In this document: positions 11,201 to 22,005 of the stretch, piece by piece | Layout of the letters: each line of letters opens with the position of its first letter | Position numbering within the stretch: the stretch's first letter is position 1 | Source of the DNA: Ditylenchus dipsaci | Taxonomy: Eukaryota > Nematoda > Chromadorea > Rhabditida > Anguinidae | DNA: 64,000 bases | Assembly: GCA_004194705.1 (NCBI GenBank) | Contig: SADC01001207.1 | Location: 1-64,000 of the forward strand | Reading direction: 5' to 3' | Position numbers and translations under genes: made by a program | Notes under the pieces: model-generated | The model's input: the letters and a program-made list of their open reading frames with translations, nothing else | Databases searched by the model: none | What the model was told of the DNA's origin: nothing

Positions 11201-14200
11201 GTGGCTATTCAGGTATATTTGCTGGACCCTGTATCTGGCAGTATGCAGACTCTGAAAGCAGGTGCTGGCTATACTGTACGATTGCCCATATCCAAGTATG
11301 TGGCATCTGCCTACTATAAAGTAAGGAACACTGTTGACTTCTGTTGTACTTTTGCGGGACTTCAACTTTTTTTGTTGGTGTTATTTACTAAATATTTTGG
11401 GGATCTTTTTCAACTAATGTTTAATCGTAGTGTGATTTAAAAATTTAGTGTTTTGTATTCACTGGAACTATTTGGGAAGACAATTCTGCTTGTAAATCTG
11501 CTAATTATCCCAACTTGATGGGCAAGACCTCTTCGGGAAGCTTCCAGCTGGCTTGTCACTGCTACAAAACTGGCGTCATCAGGTTATTGCTCACGACACT
11601 TTTGCGTATATATAGGGTGTCCGCTCAATTTTCGCCAAAAAATTTTCGAATTTTTTGATAGATTTCTTAAAAGCATGGAAATAAGTAATTAAAATATCAA
11701 AAATGAAACGGCGGTAGTTGAGCCAATACCATGTATATAATCAACTGCAGAATAAATTGTTTTTAGTGTTTTCACAATCAGTCCACCCACCCCGATCCCA
11801 TACCCTCTGTACAATGAAGTTCTTTTGTTCTTTTATTTGGTTAGGTTTTGCTTATAAACCTCAATTTTTAAAGGGACATGGCCACGCGTTCTGGATTGTC
11901 CCCTGCTAATTAAAACAATTTTCCGAATCATTGAACATCTTTTCAGATTTTTCAGCTTGGTTTCTAACAAAACAGGGCCTAGAATTTGATTTCAGGTATA
12001 GTTGTGTTAGAAACCGAGTTGGAAAAACCGTACAGAATTCTTCCGTACAGAACTTCTAGAAGTTCAATGATTCGGAAATTTTTTGAATTGGCGGGGGACA
12101 GCCGTTGTCGGAGACGGCAATGAACCTTTAAAGGGGGGGGGAACTTTATATACGCATCGCCTTAGGTCACAGGTTCGACTACCACTGACTGCAGACCTTT
12201 TTTTCTACTTTTATTTATAAATTTAGTGTAAAAAATGTAGCCAAGCTTCTGGGCTTTCATTTGAGCTATCATACAGATGAAAAGTTGGTATAAAGTTAGG
12301 GTTAAAATATAAAAAATCCAATTCGATTAAATCCTCAATAGGACTATACCAGTACTTTTCGGTAGTATCCTGGAACTGACGTTTTTCCCTAATTTTAATT
12401 TACATACTCATTTGCAACCTTACACTCAAAATGTAGCCCTGCTTCTTGCCGTCATTTTCAGCATACGGTTGTATAAAATAATGTAAATTGAAATCGCAAA
12501 AAATCTCAGTTCCTAGTACGCATCATTTTGGCTATTTTCCTTTAATTTTGGTAGTCATTGCCAAAAATCGCAAAATTGAGGCAGTTGATTACAGCAAAGC
12601 AGTGCTGGAAATGTATGCAATCGACTGCTCGATGATTTTTGGACCTAAAAGTCAAAAAACTTACTAAAAAGTGAATTAAAACACCCCCAGAGGGACTAGA
12701 AGTTTCGACAAAAGGCGATGCGTATATAAAGTCCCCCCCCTTTAAGTACTTTAAAAGCGATTCAGATCGAGGCTCACAAATTGAGCAGTCAAACCTGAAA
12801 GATATATAAATTTTTAGAACACAAACATCCTGCCAGCTGGTCCCCAACTCAACACTTTCCTGGACTACCTGTCTTCCGCATCTGGAGTGGACAGTCAACG
12901 ATTTGCAGGCGTCAACTGTAGTATTTCGGTCAATAACCAGACATCGGTAGCAGTGATCACAGTTAAGCTAAGGCCCCCCTTCAGAGATGGTCAACAGACC
13001 ACCAGTTATGTAAGTGAGGGTTTTTTTAGATTGATGCCATTAAAGCATTTAACCATTCAGGCCATGCAGTCTATCAGGAGGACGGTGCACATCGATGGAG
13101 GTTTCACTGCATATGAGAGTGTTAAAGTGACTAACATGGGTGATACTGTTGTATACAGAGGTGGGTTTCGATGTCCTCAAACAAATTTAGTGATTATGGT
13201 TGGATGTTTAGAACTAATGGGAGACAAGAATGCTAGAAGGATAACATTGAGAATAGACAGGTCCTTCAAAGAAGTGGTCGGAAACGACGCTGAAGGGGTT
13301 GCCTCAAAGCAAGTTGACTTTTTCAAAATCAGTAGGACGGGTCACTTGTGTAGGAAACATAGCCAATGAACTCTGAGAGGGTAGTATACTGGAGGCATGT
13401 GCATTGGCCCAATTTTTAGTGGTCGAGCCAGAAGATTTTTAGATTTAGATAAAATACGATAGATAGATACAATTTGGATAAAATATTTTCGGCCTAGCCC
13501 AAAATAAAGATCCTATGCAATTTTTGGGTTTCAGCTGGCCGCGGCCCATGCCTATAAATAACTTTAACTCAACGCCCAACAAAAAATAGCATAGAAAAAT
13601 ATTTTTAGAAATAAATCAATCTGATGTGCAAAAGTAGAGTAAAACGAAACGATTGAAAAATTTGCTAGTGCTCGCCATTTTTGCGATTTAGCGCACGGGC
13701 ATAGTGGTTTAGTCTAACTACCACACGATAAATCTAAAATTTAAATTTAGCGCGTCTGAGATTGATAGACATAATTAGGCAATTTTCGACACGCTATATT
13801 CTATTTGGTCGATACAAAAGCTATACTAAAATCACATCACTTATAAATACTTTTTTAGATGGGCATCTAGAATGGCAAAAAATATGCGAATTTCTGAGTA
13901 CAGAATCAAAAGTATTTATTTTAATCTTAACAAAAAATTATATAGATTTTTTGCAGACTCCGTAGTGTTAACTGGTTATTTTTGACTAATTTTAGGTTAA
14001 ACAATAATATACTTTATTTTACAGGAATACTCTTCAATTTCACAATCACAGTTCCCTTTGACGGAGAATCAGTATACAATAGCTCAATACTGAGTGCTGA
14101 GGAGATCTCTAAATGGATACAAGAACAGGTGACCTTCAGATAGAAACCTATGTACAAGTTTTCAATTTATTCGGCACCATACGATTTTGTTCATTTTTAG

Positions 14201-15527
14201 CAATAATGTTTTTCTCTCAAAAGACTTTATTCACAAACTTATACTCGAAAACAATTATGTAAAAAACAGTGATTTGCGCTTCAACATAACCTTCGTGCCG
14301 TAAAAAAACGTCTAGATGGTGCTTTTTGAACGATATAGCATCTTAATTGTACTTAGAAGATGTTTTTTTAATCAAGCCCCCCACCCCCGAAGGTGGCTCA
14401 GAGGGCTTGGTTAAAGACAGAATTTGTTCTAGGTCAAATATTGTGAAATGGACCTGACTGACAGGTGCTTTTTGTAATGATCCTTGAGTTTTTGAATTAT
14501 TTGAAATGTGTTTAGCCGCGAACAAATCCTGCCAGTGGACATGCTAACCAATGCGGACATAATTGAGTTGAGAGTGCTGCAGGAGACCAGCACTCTCATG
14601 GTCTGTCTGGCTATTTTAGTGCCCACAGCATTTGTGCTGGTAACATTCTGTGCTGGCGGTTTAGTGTTTATGAAGGTGGGCAAAAATGATTTTTTTCATT
14701 TTTATTTATTCGAAATTCCTGCTTGATAAAATAACATATTTCTTCTGATAAAATCATTTTTTGGCATTGATTTTCAGTTCATTCTTGAAAAAGACTCTTA
14801 TTCAAATTACCGCTCAAGTTGTACCACTCTTAATTGCGATAAGCTACAAATTGAGTGGTAGTTTGCCCAGAAGTCTTCGAAAAGAATAATCTGATTTGGT
14901 TAACGAACAAGCTTTAATATGTCACGAAAATTATTATTTCTGCAAAAAAGATGAAATGTGCCACGAATTTTTTTGTTCCAAATTGAGTCGATTTTATAAA
15001 GAAAATCGGGGCCCATTTTAACTTTTTTGTGGCAAGTTTCAGCTTTTTAGAAAACCAAATCAGTTATAGCCTCTTTGAAATAATCAAAATACCAAAAACA
15101 CGATTTTGAATGAGCGGGTTTGGGGATTGTTAGAACTAATACGACTAGTCCGTATGTTTACTTTTTATTAAGATTCGAACAGACAAATTGATTGAAAGCC
15201 ACAACGCTAATATGACAACTATTGACATAAGTCAGACAACGCCCATAAATGTGATGCCTTTTCAATCTGAAATGGACCATCAAACTAACAGAGTTAGCGA
15301 CACCAACGCCTCTGATACTGTGGTCTTTGGGAGACGAAGAACTGGTAATACTGACACTTTTGGTACATTTACGTTATCTCCATCCCAATATTTTTTTACT
15401 ATATACTCGTGTACGGAACTTCTGTCTTTATAAGTATTTAGGTTTGCCTTGCAAAAAAGTTTCACGCCAAAAACTGAAAAGAGTTAGAACGACTGGCAAA
15501 ACTGAGTCAGAAAATTGGAAATTCTAA
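8204..15527 (+). CDS. REJ/GPS-like single-pass membrane protein (polycystin-1/REJ family-like)
   Basis: Multi-exon gene. Exons read: 8204-8384, 8443-8575, 8618-8807, 8949-9009, 9060-9193, 9243-9289, 9437-9483, 9946-9995, 10048-10331, 10354 or 10374-10477, 10533-10553, 10607-10689, 10726-about 10890, 10950-11147, 11213-11320, 11449-11582, 12818-13009, 13061-13160, 14025-14128, 14433-14464, 14516-14675, 15173-15344 and 15442-15527. LTPGEPYLLRLTANNAAGDS followed by HAPPSASKLMVIP matches REJ domains (Ig-like strand, then the PP turn). A helical region follows, as between REJ and GPS in polycystin-1 relatives. CFVFTGTIW, then CKSANYP and CHCYKTG give GPS-like Cys/Trp spacing. After that come beta-rich, possibly SEA-like, stretches, one membrane helix (about 14590-14672) and a basic tail ending SENWKF. 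There is no PLAT domain or 11-helix block, so this resembles REJ proteins rather than a channel. Three junctions (10331, about 10890, 11582) do not close cleanly. The true start may lie upstream, since no signal peptide is seen. Confidence 0.65.
9656..9935. mobile_element. Intronic MITE with ACGACCGGATAC arrays
   Basis: Lies in the 9484-9945 intron of the REJ-like gene. Left array 9670-9716 and right array 9885-9932 are inverted copies, each with two or three ACGACCGGATAC-type units around ATTATGACC. Non-coding. It accounts for the length of this intron; most neighbouring introns are about 50 bp. Confidence 0.65.
11872..12127. mobile_element. piggyBac-like MITE, TTAA target (copy 1)
   Basis: Palindromic element in the large intron of the REJ-like gene. 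It is preceded by TTAA (11868-11871), begins AGGGACATGGCC, ends in ATGAACCT and is followed by TTAA (12128-12131). The arms pair through TTTCTAACAAAACAGGGCCT-like sequence. Relatives with the same arms lie at 34.02 and 37.02 kb. Confidence 0.65.
12132..12742. mobile_element. piggyBac-like MITE, TTAA target, G-run ends
   Basis: Flanked by TTAA at 12128-12131 and 12743-12746. Its ends are A(G)n followed by ACTTTATATACGCATCGCC and the mirror image at 12713-12742. The subterminal part carries AGGTTCGACTACCAC, close to a tRNA B-box, so a tRNA-derived segment may be incorporated. A left-end copy lies at 16156-16330. Non-coding. Confidence 0.7.
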
Positions 15528-16140
15528 CCGTGCCATCGTGCTCAGCGTATCGTATATAGAGCCGCAAGCTGCGCATTTTGCTTCGGTGGCCGACACTTTC
15601 GAGAAAAGATCGATCTTCCAGATAAGGCTCATCTGAAACGTGAAAGAGATAAAAACAAGAGTAAAGTAGAAAAAAAATGAAGCCGGAAAAAACCGAGACG
15701 ATGCAACACAAATTTTCACTCATATTTCTTAACGAGATTAGACAAAAAAACAAGACCGAGATCGAGATTTTTGAAAATGACCGAGCGAGATTCCGAGACG
15801 AGATTTCGGGCCAAAATCCGGCCGAGACGAGATCTCGATCGAGATCTCGTCTCGCTTTCGTCTCTAGTATTCTATACTAGCGCCAAAAATTTAAACGAGT
15901 GATTGAGCAAATATGTTATTTGAGCAAATCCTTATTTGAGCAAATGTCTTTTTTTATCAAATATTTCATTGAGCATTTCTCTAATTTATCTTTTATAGGC
16001 ACGCCGAAAATGACCAAATTGTACTTTAATTGGCAAAATATTTTTTTTTTAATTTTGATATGAGAAACCTGGTATATATGCAATAATCCGGCATACCCGA
16101 AAAATCACTATCGGACTCTAGGCACGGGTCCAGGTTTGAA
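15528..16140. other. Intergenic with two short repeat clusters
   Basis: No gene seen. 15770-15870 is rich in GAGACGAGAT / ATCTCGTCTC in both orientations around GATCTCGATCGAGATC, a foldback-like cluster. 15897-15977 has five copies of TTTGAGCAAAT-like units. Neither has clear TSDs. Confidence 0.55.
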
Positions 16141-16155
16141 ATTAGTTTTCTAAGC

Positions 16156-16330
16156 TTTAAAGGGGGGGGGGGACTTTATACACGCATCGCCCTAGGTCAC
16201 AGGTTCGACTACCACTGGCTGCAGACCTTATTTTTTCTTCTTCTTTTATTTACAAGTTTAGTGTCAAAATGTAGCCAAAGTTCTGGACTTTCATTTGAGC
16301 TATCATACGGATAAAAAATTATTATAAAGT
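16156..16330. mobile_element. Truncated left end of the G-run TTAA MITE
   Basis: TTTAAA followed by a G10 run, then the same ACTTTATACACGCATCGCC and GGTTCGACTACCACTG block as the intact copy at 12132. Similarity stops near 16330 and the mirror end is absent. Confidence 0.7.
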
Positions 16331-16512
16331 TAGAGCTACTCTCTTAGAGTAATCTCTTCGAGTAATTTGAAACGACTCGAAGAGTACACTAATAGACGAA
16401 AGAGAAGCGCCCCCCACCAATTCAAATTTTGCACATGCCACTGCGCGCAAAGAATATGGTCCTTTAAGAGACATAATCTGTAATTTCGAAGGTTTTTTAA
16501 TGAAATTCGGCA

Positions 16513-16703
16513 TCGGGATTTTTTCGAATTTTTTCTACCGTACATGTTATATTGAAAATAATGGCTTCACTATAATAGGCCATAACTCAAAATTTTATGA
16601 GAAAATCAATGTCAAAGCTCGAGAACATATTGTTCAGAATTAAATGTGGAGACGTTTGGTATATAACATGTGCGGTAGAAAAAAGGTGGAAAAAATCACG
16701 GTG
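16513..16703. mobile_element. MITE with CTACCGYACATGTTATAT ends
   Basis: Inverted ends: TTTCTACCGTACATGTTATA (about 16531-16553) and the mirror copy about 16655-16683, running into CACGGTG. One end recurs at 59738-59790. Non-coding. Confidence 0.6.
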
Positions 16704-16753
16704 CCACGAAAACCTTCACGAAAACCCTTATGCCTTTAACCCATGAAAAATAT

Positions 16754-17180
16754 TGGTACTTTCCTGTTATCTCGAATCATTTTTGAATGTATTAGTTAAC
16801 ATTTTCAAGTATTTCACCCTGAAATACGAACTTTTTTTCCCTATCCCTTGCAATGTGGAGTGTGCTGGTCTTGGCCGCGAAGCGGCCAACCCTTGGTCGT
16901 GTACAACATCCGAAATTTTATTAAATTTTATTAAAATTAAGAACAGCCCTACAATGCCCTACAATAATTTTATTATATTTTGAAAGTATGAAGCGGGATA
17001 TCATATTGTGGTATGGGTACAGATTGTTGTACACGACCAAGGGTTGGCCGCTTCGCGGCCAAGACCAGCACACTCCACATTGCAAGGGATAGGGAAAAAA
17101 AGTTCGTATTTCAGGGTGAAATACTTGAAAATGTTAACTAATACATTCAAAAATGATTCGAGATAACAGAAAAGTACCAA
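16754..17180. repeat. Long inverted repeat with about 160-bp arms
   Basis: Arms 16754-16912 and about 17018-17178 are near-perfect inverted copies around a spacer of about 105 bp. Each arm contains the palindrome GGCCGCGAAGCGGCC. Both strands can read a matching short ORF, which is a consequence of the symmetry and not a gene. Probably a foldback MITE; I found no clear TSD. Confidence 0.8.
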
Positions 17181-17712
17181 AATATTTGTGTCACAAACCT
17201 CTTTACTCTCCCTCCTAAACATTTTAAAATTTTTTCCACAATAAGGTGTTTCCAAAGCCTTGAAAGTTAAGTAACTCGAAAAAGGCAGTAAGCTTAGTTG
17301 CTGAAATGCATTTTAGCTGAATGGTGACGATAACCGAAAAAGATCCCTTTTAAATCATATTTATTAAATTTGTGCACTTTTTTAGGAAACCGATCAAGAA
17401 ACAGAAGAAAATAATGTGGATGGCCATTTCCCAAAAAAAATGTGGGTTCTTTACTGGTATTTCAAAAGCGTGAAATATGAATCACATACGAGAAAAAAGT
17501 TGAAAAATTCCAATATTATTAAATATTTATTTGTTGATTTTATTTTTATAAACATTGAGCAAACTACATACAAATGTATAGACAAACACGGCGTTTTATG
17601 GTGGTTACGTTCAATTTATAGTTGAAAAGCAGTAAAACGAAATAAATAATTATTTAATGTTTAATTTTCTCAGGCATTTGCTAAAAAATACACAAACAAT
17701 CTATAAAGTTAT
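17181..17712. other. Intergenic, no gene seen
   Basis: AT-rich sequence up to the TSD of the OTU-bearing MULE. Nothing with coding character. Confidence 0.5.
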
Positions 17713-18166
17713 GCTTTTGATGGGTCTAGGACAAAACACCGCAGGGACAAAACACCGCCTAGGACAAAACACCGCCGTACCAAAACACCGCCGGACAAAA
17801 CACCGCGGGACAAAATACCGCGAGCCAAAACACCGCCATGACAAAACACCGCCGGACAAAACACCGCCTAGGACAAAACACCGCCGAATTTCATTTTTCC
17901 AGTTATGGGTGGAGATTCATGTGGGATGTCGTGGAGATCTTAATCTCAGTGAAAGAGGAGTTCTATCTCTGTCTTTTTTTGTTTTCTGGCACTTTTGTCT
18001 TACCTCAGGATGTTCGAAACCCTGATTCTATTACTGTTTGACTAGACCATGTTTGCAAACTAGTTTTACTTTGCTATTTGGGTATTGGACCGTATCTTCA
18101 TCGTTATCTGCAAATATCTAGCCGCAAATATCAATTTTAGTCAAAGAGTAATTTTTCTCCGCTCAA

Positions 18167-18340
18167 TCAGTGTTGGAACTCGTACTCGTATTTCGTACTC
18201 GTACTCGTACTTGTACCGTACTCGTACTACGAGTACGAAGTACGAGCAGCTGAAAAATAGAGGTACGAGTACGAGTACGAGTACGAACCTAAAAATTAAG
18301 AAGTACGAGTACGAGGACGAGGATAAAGTACTATAATTTC
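18167..18340. mobile_element. hAT-ended GTACGAG repeat relic
   Basis: Starts CAGTGTTGGAA, a hAT-like end, and continues as CGTACT/GTACGAG repeats folding back on themselves. The right end is eroded. A second copy lies at 39715-39968 and ends TTCCTAACACTG. Confidence 0.55.
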
Positions 18341-18515
18341 AAAAAAATAAAAATTTGTGAACAATTTTAAAGACTCTTTAAAGACTCTTTAATGAAGAGT
18401 ACAATTTTTCCATCGCCATGCAATGAGTCGTAATGAGTCGTAACAACCACCAACTTTATTGAAACAAGCTCATAACAACAACTCAAAGGACAAACAAAGG
18501 TTAGCACTATAACAC

Positions 18516-21144
18516 TCAAATAATTTCCTTCATCTCAAATTTCGCCACATCAAAATGCTCTTTTGGAAATCCCTGAAAACGAATGAATCCCACACGCGGC
18601 TCCATGCTACCGGTAAGAAAGTCCTGAATCCACCCAAATAAACCATTACCAACAAAATAAGTTCAGCTAACCAACCTTGTCGACGAAGAATGGTACGAAG
18701 CGAGGCAATTGGTCCGGTTGATAGAGGATGAAGTTAGTGTTGTAGAGCTTGGAGGCCAAGATGAGTTGCATGCTGCTGCCCCATTCCCCGAGTTGAGAAA
18801 ACTTCCTAGCGTATTCATACACCCCATCAGCGCCTCCAAAGTATTTGATCCACGAATGATGCTTGTTGCCTAGGAGGAATGCCATCATTTCTCGTCGCAC
18901 TCGCTCATGCTCCTCCTCGTCTTTGTACTCCAAGCAAGCTATGCACCTATAATATGAATGAGATTATTTTAGAATTCCACCGTGGTCTTTGATGTACCGG
19001 TAGAAGCAGTTATTGTCCCCCTTGATCAACTTGATTTTGCTGGGCTCATCCTTCCACGGATAGGTAGGCAGCGGCACATCAATCTCTTTCATCACTTCAG
19101 GTGAGTCGAGGCGGGGCTTTTTCAAGGGCGGTGAAATTACTAAAAGCCATGCATAAGTAATGCTTAACGAAATAAAAATCATTTCACAATTCTATATCAA
19201 AATTTAACCTTCCGCATGATTCCGACTGTTTTCTGGCACTCGTTCATTGACTATCAGCAATTCCTCCTCGTCTTGCGCTTCCGGAAACTGATAAGGACCC
19301 TGCGCCATCCGGAAGTTGTAGGCAATACCTGACAGGTAATCCATAGGGACAATTTCACTCCACGCTTTAACAGCCTTCTTTACCAAAGCGAGCATTCTTT
19401 CATCAGCCATTCGGTATTTCTTGAGCTTGACGGGCGGTGCATGTCCAAGAACCATTTCACTGTAAGCTTCATCTACGCCTCGTTGGACAAGCTTAACATG
19501 TAACCGTACAAAGCGATTCATAAAGCAAATCAAGTCAAATATTACCTTCATTGAATCGATGAATCTCCATAAATTTGGATGACAAACCCCCAGTTCGCAA
19601 GCAACCTTACGATGATGAGCTTCTAAAATCTTTAGATTTTAAAGCAAATCTTTACCATACGAAATTAACCAGCGTAGTTGTTTGTTCTGTTTTCACCATT
19701 TTCAATCCTCTCAACGAGATTCCACGAGTCTATTGGAAAGCGAGCTGTTTTGCGAACTCCATCAGGCTGCATAGGGCCTGAAAATCAAAGAATAGAAGTA
19801 TTTCAAACGAGATAACAATTACCAAGATAGTAGTTTTCAAACCAATCTAGAATTGGACTTAAAACGGCTGGAAGATTCCATCTCAGTGACGTGAAGCATT
19901 CATCAAGGTGCGAGATAGGAACACATGCTAATGCCACAATTTTGCGGCACTAAAACTAAGTAAAAGATACTCTGAAAATTATATCAACGTACCTCATGAG
20001 CAAACTGAGCATCGCTATCGTACTGAGCAGAGAGACCCTCTTGTTCAAGATGCTTGTAAAGGTTGGAGCAGAGATGCCAGTAGCAACCATCGATCGATAC
20101 ACCCTCCCATTCTCCGCGAGCTGCATTCTGAATGGCCAGTTCATAATCACATGAGACTCCTTGAGGGTTGAGCTGTGGAACACATCATGTACCATTTGAA
20201 AGAATTTTCGATATGTGACAGCCCTTTTGTTTGGAAGCAAGGCCGTTGCGATGGGAAAGACGTATTCATTTCTTTTGGCAAGCACCACAAAAACCTGCAG
20301 CAAATAAAATTCCATAATATAGATTATGTAAATAAGTTAGGACCTGTTCAAACAGAGGAGGTGAAATTCGGAAAGTCCCATCAACGAACACCTTTTTGAC
20401 TGTTGCCATCCACTGGGTGTAGCTTTTTCGGCCAAATACGAAAATCCTTCCTCCGATCGCCTTATCAAACGCGGAATCTGCTAGCAACCATTTGTCAGGA
20501 TCACGCCCGTAGACGGCTTCATAAACTTGGTACGAGAAGGGGATAATTACGCTCTGAAATAGACATATGAAATCAGTAACTTCACGCTTATATAAAAACC
20601 TCCAAAGAAGTCGGAATAGCAGGAGGCTTACAGTCTTCAGAATCTGTTCTGGCTCTTCGAATTCCTCGCTTTCTAGCTTCAGCTTTCGGCAACTCACCCT
20701 GAACTCCAGAAGTTCTTGCTTTGTTCCGGACCTGTGCCAATATTTCTCCTGTTCGCTGCAATGAATGTTTGTAAGAAATAAATAAGGACTCAATGATTAC
20801 CATTGTAGTAGTTGTAGCTAACCGTTTTTCTTCATTTCTTATGGCAGTCACAGCAATGTGAGACGGATTTGCTTCGCATCCATGCTCTGACACCATTCTT
20901 AAGCCAAAAATATTATAAGAGGAATTAAAACGACCAAAATAACTTACTTGATGAACTGACCTTCTTCGTGAAACCAAGCTCTTCCTTTGCATCCTATCGC
21001 CCGCTGATCGCACTCTGCCGAAAGTTTCCCTCTGTTAGTACCTCTGAGATCGCGATTCTTGACGTACATCCTTCCTTCATGCACGTACTTCTTCGCGCCT
21101 TTGTTTGAGAAAGCGGCGTAGGGTCTTTTTAATAGATCATCCAT
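18516..21144 (-). CDS. MULE transposase with N-terminal FLYWCH-like finger and C-terminal OTU protease
   Basis: Read right to left, about 12 short-intron exons. (1) FLYWCH-like finger: YVHEGRMYVKNRD, then CDQRAIGCKGRAW and a distal H. (2) MULE catalytic core: VFVDGTF (first Asp, about 20385), ALLPNKRAVTYRKFFQ, then SCDYELAIQNAARGEW (second Asp, about 20130) and GCYWHLCSNLYKHL. (3) Tail NGENRTNNYAEAHHRK, typical of MULE C-termini. (4) Linker with a basic patch PPLKKPRLDSP. (5) OTU domain: GDNNCFYRC (Asp and catalytic Cys; exon 18998-19139), GEWGSSMQLILASKLY (18676-18946) and EHFDVAKF with the catalytic His (18516-18623), in canonical OTU order. One frame break, near 20190, fits loss of one C between DVF and PQLNPQ; otherwise the frame is open, including the whole OTU part. 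The first exon may lie upstream of 21144. OTU proteases remove ubiquitin, so the protein may protect transposase or alter host chromatin; that role is inferred. Confidence 0.85.
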
Positions 21145-21402
21145 TTGCAGATTTCTGACAAAAAAGTACATTACAGAAAAAAGGTTAATCCAAGCTTATG
21201 AAGATAGCAGGATAGGTAGTTTTAACAACGGCGGTGTTTTGTCCTAGGCGGTGTTTTGTCCGGCGGTGTTTTGTCATGGCGGTGTTTTGGCTCGCGGTAT
21301 TTTGTCCCGCGGTGTTTTGTCCGGCGGTGTTTTGGCACGGCGGTGTTTTGTCCTATGCGGTGTTTTGTCCCTGCGGTGTTTTGTCCCATCCCCGCTTTTG
21401 AT

Positions 21403-22005
21403 ACATAATAACTAGTACATCATTATTCTTATTTTCATGCAAATCTCGTTCTCAGGTACTTTTTTCTTATGAACACTGTAAAAGAGGCATTTTAAAAACT
21501 TTCACTCACGGCTCATAGACTTTCTTTTTAAAAAGACTTTTACTTTTTGGGATCCCAAATCCTTTTTATTTTTACCTTTTTTTTGCTTTAAAATGTCAAG
21601 AGGCACGGCATAAAATGACCCTTTTCCTTCAAATGGTCAAAATGCCCAAATCTGAGAGCTCTGCTTTCACCCAAAGTCTAAATTCATTATAACAGTGCTT
21701 ATCTAGAACTTTTGGAGGCAAAATTTGTTGTTTTCTGTCCTAAAAATTTATCATGCAGTCATAACAACCATAGATCGCCACAATAAGGACACAAGAATTC
21801 AGATGTTGAGACAACAATAACAACATGAAAAAATGAAGGCAAGCAAAACGACAAGAGATAACACAAGTACAAATAAGATGGTATTCCAGTCATGTTTCGT
21901 GTCACATTTCTTCGATTTTATGATCCAAAGGAAAGTCTCTTCGACACAAAAAGCACGCTCGAAAAAAGTAGCAGCTAAAAAAAGGCTGTTAAAGCTTAGT
22001 TGTAC
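21403..22005. other. Intergenic, no gene seen
   Basis: AT-rich. Apparent ORFs on both strands at 21.8-22.1 kb overlap each other and have no recognisable motif. Confidence 0.4.

Larger units (their letters stand above)
17722..21393. mobile_element. Complete-looking MULE with OTU cargo and tandem-array TIRs
   Basis: 3,672-bp element flanked by a perfect 9-bp duplication GCTTTTGAT (17713-17721 and 21394-21402), the TSD length of Mutator-like elements. Both ends are arrays of about ten GGACAAAACACCGCC-type units (17730-17885 and 21225-21385, inverted). The order of variant units (GTACC, GGG, GAGCC, ATG) is the same in both arms, so the array was copied as a block and did not expand independently at each end. 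Inside, on the minus strand, is one long multi-exon transposase-protease gene. A small GTACGAG repeat relic (18167-18340) sits between the left array and the gene. Confidence 0.92.

Noticed and set aside
16753..17255. Two matching ORFs on opposite strands (PCNVECAGLGREAANPWSC)
   Set aside because: Produced by the long inverted repeat; the identical peptide on both strands is a symmetry artefact.
17722..17885. CRISPR-like direct repeats (also at 6975, 8066, 28600, 51189)
   Set aside because: Units are contiguous or nearly so, without unique spacers, in a eukaryotic context, and most are paired as inverted transposon ends.
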